From contig NZ_CP150629.1 of the NCBI RefSeq assembly GCF_038022665.1, positions 682,001 to 746,000 on the forward strand: a stretch of 64,000 bases of DNA, read 5' to 3'. Source of the DNA: Methanolobus sp. WCC4 (GTDB taxonomy: Archaea > Halobacteriota > Methanosarcinia > Methanosarcinales > Methanosarcinaceae). Below, in pieces: positions 20,237-29,494 of this stretch. Numbering within the stretch: the first letter of the stretch is position 1; each line of letters begins with the position of its first letter. The notes beneath the pieces were generated by a model that was not told the DNA's origin, searched no databases, and was given only the letters and a program-made list of their open reading frames with translations. Both the position numbers and the translations under genes were made by a program.

Positions 20237-20788
20237 ATGGGACCTGAGCTCGAGCTTGATACCAGGAAGAGGATATTCGATACTATCCACAGTTCGCCCG
20301 GGATACACCTGCGTGAACTTGAAAGACATCTTGGTATAGCAGTGGGAAATCTGCAATATCATCTTCACTACATGGAGAAGAAGGGCCTTGTCTCAATACT
20401 TCGGGACGAACAGTTCGTCCGCTATTTTGTGAAGGACAGAGAGCTGAGTGATAATGACCGGATGATCCTTTCATTTTTAAGGAAAAAAGCCTGCAGGCAT
20501 ATCCTGATGGATCTTATGGAAGAACCGGGAATGAACAACAAGGGTATCTCATCCAGTGTGGGTCTTTCTCCTTCCACGGTCTCATGGCATCTTAACAAGA
20601 TGGTAGCATCGGGTGTCGTCAGCAAGACTGTTCATGGAAGAGAGAGCAACTTCGAGGTAGTGGACCCTGAGACCGTTGCAGGGTTAATGATCAGCTATAA
20701 AGGCAGTTTCTTCGATAAACTGCTCGATAATTTCATTGATATGTGGGAACTCGGATCAGCATCAGAAAATGAAAAGCATTACAAGTGA
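20237..20788 (+). CDS. Double winged-helix transcriptional regulator
   Basis: The protein has two winged-helix modules. The first (about 10-75) includes PGIHLRELERHLGIAVGNLQ and reads as MarR/ArsR-like DNA binding. The second (about 85-150) includes MNNKGISSSVGLSPSTVSW. This two-HTH layout is common in methanogen regulators. The ATG at 20237 is preferred (AGGGA 9 bases before); a TTG at 20228 overlapping the upstream stop is possible. It is translationally coupled to the small membrane protein and converges with speB (2-bp gap). Confidence 0.85.
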   Translation: MGPELELDTRKRIFDTIHSSPGIHLRELERHLGIAVGNLQYHLHYMEKKGLVSILRDEQFVRYFVKDRELSDNDRMILSFLRKKACRHILMDLMEEPGMNNKGISSSVGLSPSTVSWHLNKMVASGVVSKTVHGRESNFEVVDPETVAGLMISYKGSFFDKLLDNFIDMWELGSASENEKHYK

Positions 20789-20790
20789 GT

Positions 20791-21660
20791 CTATCTCTCA
20801 CTTGCAGCGTGTGCCGCGATGAACTCCCTGAGGAGTTTTGTTCCAAGCAGTGCACTTATGCCGTTATCGTACTCAGGTGCGATCTCCATTACATCAAAAC
20901 CAACGGATATCGGTGCAAGTTCACGTATAACCTCACGTACATCGATATCTGTGAGTCCGAATGGTTCCGGTGTGCCAAGACCGGGTGCGTAAGCCGGGTC
21001 AAGTGCATCCATGTCCAGTGACAGGTAGATCTTCCTGTCGCCCAGGTATTCCTTCACTTCGGTAATGACGTCTTTTATACCCACCTCACGGACATCATCT
21101 GCGGTGTAGTATTTGACTCCCGTTTCTTTTGCATAGACCCATTCTTCCTTTGGTCCGCTGCGAACACCTATTGTCACGTATGTGTCTGTGATATCATCGC
21201 GTATGTGTCTGGAAACACATGCGTGGTTGTTCCTGATACCTCCGTATTCCTCACGGAGGTCGAAGTGAGCGTCAAGTACAACGAATCCAATATCCTCGTC
21301 CGATCCTTCGGCACATGCCTTCACACATGGATACGTAAGTGAGTGCTCCCCTCCCATCATGATTGGGATCTTGCCATCCTTTACTATGGGTCTTACTGCA
21401 TAGTAGAGGTCTTCCAGTGTCTCGTCCACGGAAGAATAGGGTTCAAGGTTGCCTGCATCATGGATGAGCAGGTCCTGGAAGTCGATATCGAAATGCTGGT
21501 TGTATGTCTCAAAATTAGCAGAGGCCTTCCTCATTGCATCAGGAGCCCAGCGGCTTCCGGACCTGTAAGAAGATGTAGAATCAAAAGGAACGCCGAATAT
21601 AACATACCTTGCTTCATCATAGTCTGCAAGGGCATCCATCATATCAGGTTTATAGAACAT
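20791..21660 (-). CDS. speB: Agmatinase / arginase family ureohydrolase
   Basis: Agmatinase hydrolyses agmatine to putrescine and urea. The 289-residue protein carries the binuclear manganese ligands of ureohydrolases: GGEHS, DAHFD and SLDMDALDP. N-terminal PFDSTSSYRSGSRWAPDAMR fits archaeal agmatinases. It lies 43 bp downstream of the aIF5A gene on the same strand. aIF5A needs a polyamine-derived hypusine modification, so the pairing links the modification precursor with its target. It ends in TAG. Confidence 0.95.
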   Translation of the reverse strand: MFYKPDMMDALADYDEARYVIFGVPFDSTSSYRSGSRWAPDAMRKASANFETYNQHFDIDFQDLLIHDAGNLEPYSSVDETLEDLYYAVRPIVKDGKIPIMMGGEHSLTYPCVKACAEGSDEDIGFVVLDAHFDLREEYGGIRNNHACVSRHIRDDITDTYVTIGVRSGPKEEWVYAKETGVKYYTADDVREVGIKDVITEVKEYLGDRKIYLSLDMDALDPAYAPGLGTPEPFGLTDIDVREVIRELAPISVGFDVMEIAPEYDNGISALLGTKLLREFIAAHAASER

Positions 21661-21703
21661 GATCCTGTGGATGAAAAATAAGAAAAGGAAGTTTGGGGTT
21701 CGA

Positions 21704-22087
21704 TCATCTGAGATCGAACTTCATCCTGCCCATTGCGGTAAGGTAGGAAACCTCTTCACCCTCAATGATCCTTTCCTTGTATTCGTCAGGAATGGTCATC
21801 TCGAATGTTGAGAAATCGCCCATGTCCATGAGCTGTGCGACATCACCAGCGACGGAGAGTACCTGTGCGTTCTTTCTCTCGACCACAGGAACGTAGATCT
21901 TATCGGAAACAGGGCTTACGAATGACCTCTTCTGCTTGTCGAAAAGTCCGATGACATCTACTCTTGCCTTTGCTGAACCGTGTTTACCTGGCTTTGATTT
22001 GGATATGCTCTTGATAACGCAGGCCTCATCGTCCACAACGACGTATTTGCCTTCTTTGAGTTCTTTAACTTCAACTTGTACTTTCAC
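21704..22087 (-). CDS. eif5A: Translation initiation factor aIF5A
   Basis: aIF5A rescues ribosomes stalled on proline-rich sequences. The 127-residue protein has an N-terminal SH3-like barrel with the hypusination loop PGKHGSAK (modified Lys at 35) and a C-terminal OB fold. Length is normal. It is first of a probable two-gene unit with speB downstream. Confidence 0.97.
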   Translation of the reverse strand: MKVQVEVKELKEGKYVVVDDEACVIKSISKSKPGKHGSAKARVDVIGLFDKQKRSFVSPVSDKIYVPVVERKNAQVLSVAGDVAQLMDMGDFSTFEMTIPDEYKERIIEGEEVSYLTAMGRMKFDLR

Positions 22088-22264
22088 TTGAAATCCTCCA
22101 TAATCGTAACAATAAGTTATGAGTTTAAAAGGTCTATTGGTATAATTCCCAATGCTATATAATAAATTTACCTTTGGTTCCCGTAGTAGTGGGGGGTTAT
22201 AATTGAAAGTACCCGTATATATGTATTAGTATATCCAGATCATCCAGCAGAACAAAGGATAGTC

Positions 22265-23986
22265 CTATCTCTTCACAGCAATACCCAGTTCCTTCAGTTT
22301 CCCTTCAGTGGGAACCCCATCATCATCCCATCCCCTGAAATGATAATAATCCGATATCGCCTTCTCGAACTCTCCCCTGTCGATACCATCCTCGCCAAAG
22401 AATCTCTCCGGGAGAGTGTCATCCTTCCATGTGAATCCTGCTCTCAGGTTGAACATCCTCTCAAGGTTGAATATCCTTTCACCTGCCGTAAGCATTTCTC
22501 CGGCAGAATAATCGTTTCCTGTCACATGGGCGAGCATCGAGGCAAGTTCCACTTCTCCTACAGCAAGCATGGAGAACGGACACATGACCATTGAGTCTAT
22601 CACTGCGCTGAGGTTCTGGAAATGTCTTACAAGGGCGGCTTTCCCGTCGAAGGACCTCCTGTCAAGCAGGAAAGGTTTTCCCATTATCTCAGGAGCCACC
22701 ATGAAAGCGCTGAGATGCGACCCTCCGGTATTAGAAGTTGCATAGGCTATTGCCATCCCTGCCATCTCTCTGGGGTCGTAACCCGGAAGTTCCAGTCCCT
22801 TCACCGAGGTGCTGTATTCCTCCTTATCAACAGAGCAGAGGTAGGCATGTGAACCCCTGCAAACATCATGTTCTCCGCTTCCTATCTCAATGAGCATTCC
22901 CTTCACTTCATCCATTTCCATCCATGGGTTCACTTCCATGTATGCAGCAATGGCTGCACCGCATGAGAGAGGGTCCAGTCCGTAGTCGAAACAGAGCCTG
23001 TCCATCTCCATGATAAGTTCCATATCATCGTTGCCGATGTTAGGTCCGAAGGCCCAGATCGAATCGAAATCGGGTATGGGGCTGCCATCCTCTGTAGTTC
23101 TTCTGCATCCGATGGGGCATGCATAACAGGGTTTTTGTTCTATCTTATGATCCGTGTTAAGTTTCTCAGCGGAGAGTTTTCCGGCACTTCTATCTCCCCT
23201 TTCACTGAAATTGCGTGCAGGAAGCGTTCCTGTATGGCTTAGGAGGTCTGATATGACCGAACTTCCATATTTCTGTAGTCCTTTTGATGCAGGCGGGTTT
23301 GCCACAAGGAGTTTATTTACTTTTTCCACATCCTCCTCAAAAGCCTCAGGTTCAGCTATCTGGACCCTGTTCGTACCCCTGACGACAATGGCCTTCAGGT
23401 TCTTTGAACCTGCAACCGCACCGTGTCCTCCGCGACCACTGGAATAGATGCTGTCGTTGACGATGTTCGCCATGCTGATAAGTCTCTCCCCGGCTTTGCC
23501 AATGCATGCGACCTTACTTTTCCCTTTATCCTTTTTTGCAAATATTGCGGTGGTCTCCGACGTGCTCTTTCCCCAGAGGTGCCCTGCATCCAGTATTTCC
23601 ACATCCTCATCGTAGATGTTGAGGTACACTGGTCTTTCTGCTTTCCCAATGATCACAAGGGCATCTATGCCTGCGAATTTAAGCTCGGCCCCGAAGTGTC
23701 CTCCTGCATTGGAACTGAATATGGTCGAGGTAAGTGGTGATCTGCATGTGACTGCAAAATGTCCTGACATGGGAGCCGCTGTTCCGGTAAGCGGTCCGGT
23801 GGTGAAGATGAGCGGATTCTCAGATCCCAGCGGGTCGACTGTTGGATCTGCAAACTCCTCCATCAGCCGGCACCCCAGCCCCCTGCCTCCGATGAACTGT
23901 TCTGCAAATGCTTTTCTGGTCCTGGTCTCTGTAACCGAACTCTCCCCAAGGTCAACGATCACTGTCCTTCCTGTCCATCCGAACAT
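22265..23986 (-). CDS. Aldehyde ferredoxin oxidoreductase family tungsten/molybdenum enzyme
   Basis: This family oxidises aldehydes to acids with ferredoxin using a bis-pterin tungsten cofactor. The 573-residue protein starts GWTGRTVIVDLG, has the N-terminal pterin loop FIGGRGLGCRL and GPLTGTAAPMSGHFAV, and binds 4Fe-4S with CYACPIGC plus a C-terminal Cys (MVMCPF). Length is a little under that of AOR. The substrate (aldehyde, 2-oxoacid-derived aldehyde or aromatic) is undetermined. It stands alone, separated by 177 bp from the aIF5A gene, and ends in TAG. Promoter-like AT-rich sequence precedes its ATG only weakly. Confidence 0.95.
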   Translation of the reverse strand: MFGWTGRTVIVDLGESSVTETRTRKAFAEQFIGGRGLGCRLMEEFADPTVDPLGSENPLIFTTGPLTGTAAPMSGHFAVTCRSPLTSTIFSSNAGGHFGAELKFAGIDALVIIGKAERPVYLNIYDEDVEILDAGHLWGKSTSETTAIFAKKDKGKSKVACIGKAGERLISMANIVNDSIYSSGRGGHGAVAGSKNLKAIVVRGTNRVQIAEPEAFEEDVEKVNKLLVANPPASKGLQKYGSSVISDLLSHTGTLPARNFSERGDRSAGKLSAEKLNTDHKIEQKPCYACPIGCRRTTEDGSPIPDFDSIWAFGPNIGNDDMELIMEMDRLCFDYGLDPLSCGAAIAAYMEVNPWMEMDEVKGMLIEIGSGEHDVCRGSHAYLCSVDKEEYSTSVKGLELPGYDPREMAGMAIAYATSNTGGSHLSAFMVAPEIMGKPFLLDRRSFDGKAALVRHFQNLSAVIDSMVMCPFSMLAVGEVELASMLAHVTGNDYSAGEMLTAGERIFNLERMFNLRAGFTWKDDTLPERFFGEDGIDRGEFEKAISDYYHFRGWDDDGVPTEGKLKELGIAVKR

Positions 23987-24019
23987 TTTCTTCTCTCCTC
24001 ATGGATATCTGTCGTAGTA

Positions 24020-24397
24020 TTATTCATCCTTTTCCTCAGAGATCTTGATGGCTTCCATCTCCAGCATCCTTCTTTTCAGATCCACCTTCTCACCACAGGT
24101 CTCTCCGCAAAATCCGCCGATCCCCGAGGAGGAGACTACCCGGTGGCATGGTACTATTATGGGATACGGGTTCCTGGCGACCGCAGTTCCAACGGCTCTG
24201 GCAGCACCCTCTTTTCCTATGCGACAGGCAAGTTCCTGGTATGTCACTGTTTCCCCGTAAGGTATCTTCCTCACTTCTTCAAGGACCGTTCGCTGAAAAT
24301 CTGTGAGAACGGACAGGTCCACCTCATGGTCAGAGAAGTCTATAATTTCCCCTCCAAAGTATCTCAGAATGGCCTGGTATATCGTCATATCAGTCAT
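24020..24397 (-). CDS. ogt: Methylated-DNA--protein-cysteine methyltransferase
   Basis: The protein removes alkyl groups from O6 of guanine in DNA onto its own cysteine, in a single-use suicide reaction. The catalytic PCHRV motif is present, with the preceding helix-turn-helix (GETVTYQELACRIG, then the arginine-finger region RAVGTAVARNP) and the C-terminal GGFCG. It is short (about 125 residues) because the N-terminal domain is minimal, as in some archaeal Ogt proteins. The start is uncertain: ATG at 24397 overlaps the metalloprotease stop and has GAGAGG upstream; ATGs at 24433 and 24388 are alternatives. It is translationally coupled to the upstream gene. Confidence 0.92.
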   Translation of the reverse strand: MTDMTIYQAILRYFGGEIIDFSDHEVDLSVLTDFQRTVLEEVRKIPYGETVTYQELACRIGKEGAARAVGTAVARNPYPIIVPCHRVVSSSGIGGFCGETCGEKVDLKRRMLEMEAIKISEEKDE

Positions 24398-25115
24398 CCT
24401 CATCCTCTCCGCCTGTGTCGTTGAAGACATCATCTTCGAGTTCCCTTCTCTTTTTCCTGTAGTGGAGCCAGCCTGTCCCGTGGTATGATATCACGATTAT
24501 GGCACCGATGGTCAGGACCAGAAGTATGGGCCATGTTGAGCGGAGCAGAAGGGGGTTGAGACTCTCTCTGCGGTCATATGTGGGGTACATGATATCGTCC
24601 CGGTCGCTGCTGTGCCCAAGTCCCAGTGCATGTCCCAGTTCGTGAATGGCTATGTCCTCCATTGCAGTATCGCCATATTGGTTCCATGAGTAACCCTGGT
24701 AGTTCCCGGTCTCAAGCACAATGTCGATACGCTTGAACCGCCCGTTGACAATGTACGGTCTTGTGAATCCTGCAACGCTGTCCTGTGCACCTGTATCTTT
24801 CTCAAGGTTGTCCACCCACATTATCAGTATGTCCGCATTGTCAACGTCGACTATCTCAAAGTCTGCTTCATATGTCAGTTGTCCGTTGCCACCACTATCC
24901 CAGTATTCCAGTGCCTTCTCCACATCTTCCCTGTAACTGGGGCTATAGTGTTCAGGAACATCCCTTTCATCTATATAGACGGTTATAGGGCTGTGGTCCC
25001 AGGGTTCGAATAGGATCACAGGATCCTCAATGTCCGAACGTTTCATATTCTCAAAGGCAAAGGAAAGTGCGATAAGTATTATCAGGGCAATAATTATTCG
25101 GTTGATCCTGGTCAT
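24390..25115 (-). CDS. Membrane-anchored matrixin-type zinc metalloprotease
   Basis: The 241-residue protein has an N-terminal membrane segment (about 5-21), an extracellular zincin domain, and a C-terminal membrane helix (about 193-212), then a highly acidic cytosolic tail. The active site is HELGHALGLGHSSD, an HExxHxxGxxH motif (H158, H162, H168), followed by the Met-turn DIMYP. This is the matrixin/metzincin pattern. Substrates are unknown. It overlaps the ogt gene, an unusual pairing, and its start is divergent from the HAD gene at 25234. Confidence 0.92.
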   Translation of the reverse strand: MTRINRIIIALIILIALSFAFENMKRSDIEDPVILFEPWDHSPITVYIDERDVPEHYSPSYREDVEKALEYWDSGGNGQLTYEADFEIVDVDNADILIMWVDNLEKDTGAQDSVAGFTRPYIVNGRFKRIDIVLETGNYQGYSWNQYGDTAMEDIAIHELGHALGLGHSSDRDDIMYPTYDRRESLNPLLLRSTWPILLVLTIGAIIVISYHGTGWLHYRKKRRELEDDVFNDTGGEDEDD

Positions 25116-25233
25116 AGCACCTGCCTGCTATCAGAGACTTGTAGTTGTTCGCATATTAGTCATTTGGCATGCTCTCTTTCAAAGGATGGGATCCATGATC
25201 AGACATATATCCGATAAATACCGACTATCCTCT

Positions 25234-26052
25234 ATGGAAAAACGTGTTGCTGTTGTCTTTGACAGTGCCGGGACACTGTTGCATATGTATCGTGTTGCAA
25301 AGGAAATGAGCACCGGCTCTATTATCGAGGATGTGCAGACAACCCTTCTGGTGGCACAGGAGAAATACCGGGCGCTGGTCGTTCTTCGCACAAGTCTTGA
25401 TGAACTTGGAGGGTGTGAACCGGATATGGAGCTCCATGAGTTCATCAACACATATGGTATCGATCTTGGGATCAGTTGTTCAAGCAGTCCTTTCCACATT
25501 GATGATGTCTATGATATCATCAGGAAGAACCGCACAAAGGTGAGTGATATCAATGACGTTGTAGGTCTTGTAAGAGGGCGCTGTCCTCATGTGTTCTATC
25601 TCGCCGCAGGACTTATCGTGGATTCCCGGGAGGATATGGTGCCCTACGTGCTCAGCACAGGAGGACAGGTGTATTCCAACACTTCTGAGACGATCAGGAT
25701 TCTGAGGGAACTGGGGGCTGATATCTACATAGCTTCCGGGGATGATGCCCAAAATCTCAGCACCCTTGCATCTTCTCTTGATATTTCTATGAAGGACGTT
25801 TTCCCGGTTGCCACAACCCGTGATAAGGAGCGCATAGTAAGGGATCTCAAAAAGAGTTATGATAAGGTTCTTATGGTGGGGGATGGCATGAACGATATAC
25901 TGGCTCTGAGGGCTGCTGATGTGGGAATTCTTACCTCACAGCAGGGGGATGAAAGGCCGCAGGTACTCAGGGATGCCGCAGACATCAATATATCTAATAT
26001 CATCGATGTAGTGGACATAATAAAAAAAATAGACGATTTCATAACATTGTAA
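25234..26052 (+). CDS. HAD-superfamily hydrolase resembling soluble P-type ATPase domain
   Basis: The protein begins MEKRVAVVFDSAGTLLHMYR. DSAGT is HAD motif I with Ala where the second Asp usually sits, like the DKTGT of P-type ATPases. Motif II is in ASGDDAQN, and motif IV is VGDGMNDILAL. About 272 residues fit a soluble HAD without membrane helices. I chose ATG 25234 because the longer frame (from 25030) runs back through the opposite-strand protease. ATG at 25186 or 25195 is also possible. It lies 248 bp upstream of the A2 gene on the same strand. Possible phosphatase; substrate unknown. Confidence 0.85.
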   Translation: MEKRVAVVFDSAGTLLHMYRVAKEMSTGSIIEDVQTTLLVAQEKYRALVVLRTSLDELGGCEPDMELHEFINTYGIDLGISCSSSPFHIDDVYDIIRKNRTKVSDINDVVGLVRGRCPHVFYLAAGLIVDSREDMVPYVLSTGGQVYSNTSETIRILRELGADIYIASGDDAQNLSTLASSLDISMKDVFPVATTRDKERIVRDLKKSYDKVLMVGDGMNDILALRAADVGILTSQQGDERPQVLRDAADINISNIIDVVDIIKKIDDFITL

Positions 26053-26300
26053 AATCAATATCTAGCGCTCTTTTGTGGAGTTAACACCGCGAAGCAGATG
26101 CGTTATGTTTATGTATTGAGTTCAATAATCCAACAGTAAATCTTTAAAAAGATCGCTAAAAACTTGTTATCAGGTCTGCATGGGTTCCGGCAGAACTAGT
26201 TTTGTACGCAATCTGCATAACCGTTAAGTAATTTGAGTAGATATGCATATCATTATTAGTGCAACAGGACTCCTATGCACCCCTGGACGGAGGTAATCAA

Positions 26301-27917
26301 ATGGCATTATTCATTGAAGTCAAAAACCTGACACTTGAATTTGATGGTGTCAAAGTTCTCAAAGATATAAACCTGACGATCAACGAGGGAGAAGTTCTTG
26401 GAATCCTTGGTAGGAGCGGTTCGGGTAAGACAGTATTGATGCACGTCCTGCGTGGTGTTGAAGAGTATGAAGGTATCAGTGGCGAAGTAATATACCACCT
26501 CGCAAGATGCGATAAATGTGGACACATAGAGCCACCTGGCAAAGCAGGACAGCAGTGCCCTGCATGTGAGCAGGATACCCTTAAGCCCTTTGAAGCTGAT
26601 TTTATCAAACTTTCATTACATGATAATGACAGGCGTGAGATCACAAAGAGGATCGCTATCATGCTTCAGCGTACATTCGCCCTCTATGGTGATGACAGGG
26701 TCATTACCAATGTGGTGAACTCACTTACTGAGATAGGTGTCAGCAGCGAGACTGCTCTTTCCCGTGCTGTGGAACTTCTTGAGAAGGTTCAGCTCTCACA
26801 CCGCATGATGCATGTTGCACGTGACCTCAGTGGTGGAGAGAAACAGAGGGTGGTACTTGCACGTCAGCTTGTAAGGGACCCAATGCTTCTTATTGCAGAT
26901 GAGCCAACCGGTACACTTGATCCCAGGACCGCAGAGATCGTCCATGATGTAATTGCAAAGGCTGTCAAGGACTACAACATGACAATGGTCATCACCTCAC
27001 ACTGGTCTGAGGTAGTAGAGGACCTTGCTGACAAGGCTATCATCCTTGAGGATGGCTCAATTGTAAAGGAAGGAGATCCTTCCGAGGTTGCAAATGAGTT
27101 CATGGAGATGATCTGCACTGTTGAAAAGAAGTGCGATGTCGTTGTAGGTGACCCATTGATCAAGGTCGATAATCTTGTCAAGAAGTACATCTCCGTGAGC
27201 AGGGGTGTTGTTTACGCCGTTAACGATATCTCCTTTGAAGTGAAAGAAGGAGAGATATTCGGACTTGCGGGTACAAGTGGTGCAGGAAAGACCACAACAT
27301 CCGAGATACTTATGGGAATCGTGCAGCCTACAAGTGGTGAGGTCCAGGTGCGTGTCGGAGAAGAATGGGTGGACATGAAGAAGCCTGGTCCTGAATGCAG
27401 GGGTCGTGCTGTCAAGTACATGGGTATCCTTCATCAGGAGTACGGACTCTACACTCACAGGACGATCATTGACAATCTCACAGAATCAATAGGTGTGGAC
27501 CTTCCATACGAGCTTGCTGTCAGAAAGGCGATAAACACCCTGAAGGCAACAGGATTCACAGAGGAGAAGGCAAAATCTATATTATCGAAGATGTCAGATG
27601 AGATTAGCGAAGGTGAGAGGCACAGGGTTGCACTGGCTCAGATACTTATGAAGGAGCCGAATATCGTTGTAATGGATGAACCAACGGGAACAATGGACCC
27701 GTTCACCAAGAAGGATGTCACAAAGTCCATCCTGGAAGCACGTGAGAAGATGGGTGATACATTCGTCATCGTTTCACATGACATGGACTTCCTTGAGGAG
27801 ATATGTGACCGCGTAGCTCTTATGAGAAATGGTAAGATAGTCAGTGTAGGGGAACCGGCTGCCGTCCTGTCACAACTTACCGATGAAGAGCGCATAGAAG
27901 CGGCAGCAGAACCATGA
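26301..27917 (+). CDS. atwA: Methyl-coenzyme M reductase system component A2
   Basis: A2 is an ABC-type ATPase that couples ATP to reductive activation of MCR, whose nickel F430 must be Ni(I). The protein (538 residues) has two nucleotide-binding domains. The first has Walker A GRSGSGKT, a CxxC zinc-ribbon insertion (CDKC...CPAC), signature LSGGEKQR and ADEPTGTLDP. The second has GTSGAGKT, ISEGERHR and MDEPTGTMDP. GGAGGT 6 bases before ATG 26301 sets the start (a 14-codon longer frame exists). It heads the operon 26301-33679. Confidence 0.97.
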   Translation: MALFIEVKNLTLEFDGVKVLKDINLTINEGEVLGILGRSGSGKTVLMHVLRGVEEYEGISGEVIYHLARCDKCGHIEPPGKAGQQCPACEQDTLKPFEADFIKLSLHDNDRREITKRIAIMLQRTFALYGDDRVITNVVNSLTEIGVSSETALSRAVELLEKVQLSHRMMHVARDLSGGEKQRVVLARQLVRDPMLLIADEPTGTLDPRTAEIVHDVIAKAVKDYNMTMVITSHWSEVVEDLADKAIILEDGSIVKEGDPSEVANEFMEMICTVEKKCDVVVGDPLIKVDNLVKKYISVSRGVVYAVNDISFEVKEGEIFGLAGTSGAGKTTTSEILMGIVQPTSGEVQVRVGEEWVDMKKPGPECRGRAVKYMGILHQEYGLYTHRTIIDNLTESIGVDLPYELAVRKAINTLKATGFTEEKAKSILSKMSDEISEGERHRVALAQILMKEPNIVVMDEPTGTMDPFTKKDVTKSILEAREKMGDTFVIVSHDMDFLEEICDRVALMRNGKIVSVGEPAAVLSQLTDEERIEAAAEP

Positions 27918-27985
27918 TATCTTGATAAGTTACGGAGGAGTTTGGCACGAGTGGCGAAATAACGGTAGAGATCAACGGACAGGAA

Positions 27986-29494
27986 TTGAAATTACCACAA
28001 GGTTCGACCCTTGAGGACGCCATCAAGGTGTCAAACGCACCTTATAAGAAAGGAACAGCAGTCGGAATACTCATTGAGAGGGAGGATACTAAGTCACAGG
28101 CCTCTGTGGAATATGTCGTTAATACCTCTAAGGGTGAGTTCAAGATCGAACTGCTGGATGAATCCTCCCCATCCTCTAAAAGATGGGTCTCTCTTTTTAA
28201 TGGACTTTCCGACCTGTCGGTTCGCTGGACAAGCAGGGATGCGCTGGCTTTCGGACCATTCCCTACGGATATGGAACCGGCTCGTGGCAGTACTGATATG
28301 GAAAGGTTCACTTTACTTTTCGGTGCAGGTGGCGGTGATGCTGCAAACACCCATATCATCATCAGTAAGGCAAAACATACCTCAGAGTACGGAGCACCTG
28401 AGGACGGGGTCTTTGCAAGGCTCATAAGCAGCAAACATGTCCTTCCCGAACTTGTGAAAGGTGACAGGATATTGTCCGTGGAACCTGTCATTGAATGGGA
28501 AAAGGCAGGCGACCATATATCGACCACAGACCTTTCCCTTAAGCTTGAGGATGGCTCGAAGATCTTCACATACGTTGAGATAGAGATCGACCCTCTTGCA
28601 CCTGAAGGCGCTGAATTCTTCTTTTCTGTCACCAGGGATAGCACTTTCCATGTGGATCTCGGCTCGACATCATTCATATCGGACCACAGGTTCCAGGGGG
28701 AACTTGTCACTTACGAGAACTTCGAATCACGCTCAACAGGTTCCGTCTTTGTAAGGACAGTAGGTTATGGTGCCGGTAAGCTGTTCATATCAACGGATGA
28801 CCGCACGTCATCTATCATGCATTCTGTCATCGGGCATGTGTTAAAGGGCATAGAACTTGCAAGGATGGCGGAGAAGGGACAGAAGATCATGGTGGAATCA
28901 GTTCCTGACCGGATAATGCTTCTTGGAATGACCAACAGCGAAGCCGAAGATGCAATGAGCTCAGAGGGTATCGAGATGATCAGGGAAGGATACACGGAGG
29001 ACGACGGTTTCATTGTCAAACAATCACCTTCCACGACCATAGAGATACTACATGAAAAGAAGGTCACGGTACAGGGAGTAGACCCTGAGATGCTTGTGGA
29101 GATCGAGCTTTATGATGACCTTGCGCCAAAGACCCTTGATTTCTTCAGGCATGCGGTCGGCCTGCAGTACAATCCTGTAGGCATCCTTCCCGTAATGATG
29201 ACCTACGAGAACACCTATATCTTCAAGGCTGAGAAACCGGCGGAATCATACAAGGAGATCTTCCCTGAGAACTCTCCTAAGATGACCGTGGCCGGTGAGA
29301 TAGGTGTTACCAACCAGTCAGCGAAAAGGGCCGGTATGGTGGGTGTGAAGACAACAGATGATGACCTTTTCGGACCTACGGGTGAGAAGTTCGGAAATAC
29401 CAATATCATAGGAAAGATCCTTGATATAGAGAAACTCAAACATTTCAAGGATGACGATCTAATGTATATTCTGGAGCGCAGCAGGGAGGAATGA
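27986..29494 (+). CDS. mmp3: Methanogenesis marker protein 3 (MCR activation complex), start probably frameshifted
   Basis: Mmp3 has been reported as a member of the MCR activation complex with A2, McrC, Mmp7 and Mmp17. The 502-residue frame shows the conserved core (FGAGGGDAANTHIIISKAKH, and a C-terminal FGPTGEKFGNTNIIGKI). As read, it opens with TTG at 27986. Upstream in the same frame the sequence is conserved-looking (E-I-T-V-E-I-N-G-Q-E-L) but has no start. In another frame GTG 27951 encodes V-A-K before TAA. One added A in the AAA at 27957-27959 would join them, with GGAGGAG 10 bases before. So a base is probably missing. Confidence 0.93.
   Translation: MKLPQGSTLEDAIKVSNAPYKKGTAVGILIEREDTKSQASVEYVVNTSKGEFKIELLDESSPSSKRWVSLFNGLSDLSVRWTSRDALAFGPFPTDMEPARGSTDMERFTLLFGAGGGDAANTHIIISKAKHTSEYGAPEDGVFARLISSKHVLPELVKGDRILSVEPVIEWEKAGDHISTTDLSLKLEDGSKIFTYVEIEIDPLAPEGAEFFFSVTRDSTFHVDLGSTSFISDHRFQGELVTYENFESRSTGSVFVRTVGYGAGKLFISTDDRTSSIMHSVIGHVLKGIELARMAEKGQKIMVESVPDRIMLLGMTNSEAEDAMSSEGIEMIREGYTEDDGFIVKQSPSTTIEILHEKKVTVQGVDPEMLVEIELYDDLAPKTLDFFRHAVGLQYNPVGILPVMMTYENTYIFKAEKPAESYKEIFPENSPKMTVAGEIGVTNQSAKRAGMVGVKTTDDDLFGPTGEKFGNTNIIGKILDIEKLKHFKDDDLMYILERSREE

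Noticed and set aside
25030-25233. Extended N-terminus of the HAD protein
   Set aside because: It is antisense to the metalloprotease gene's signal region, and the HAD fold starts at MEKRVAVVFD.
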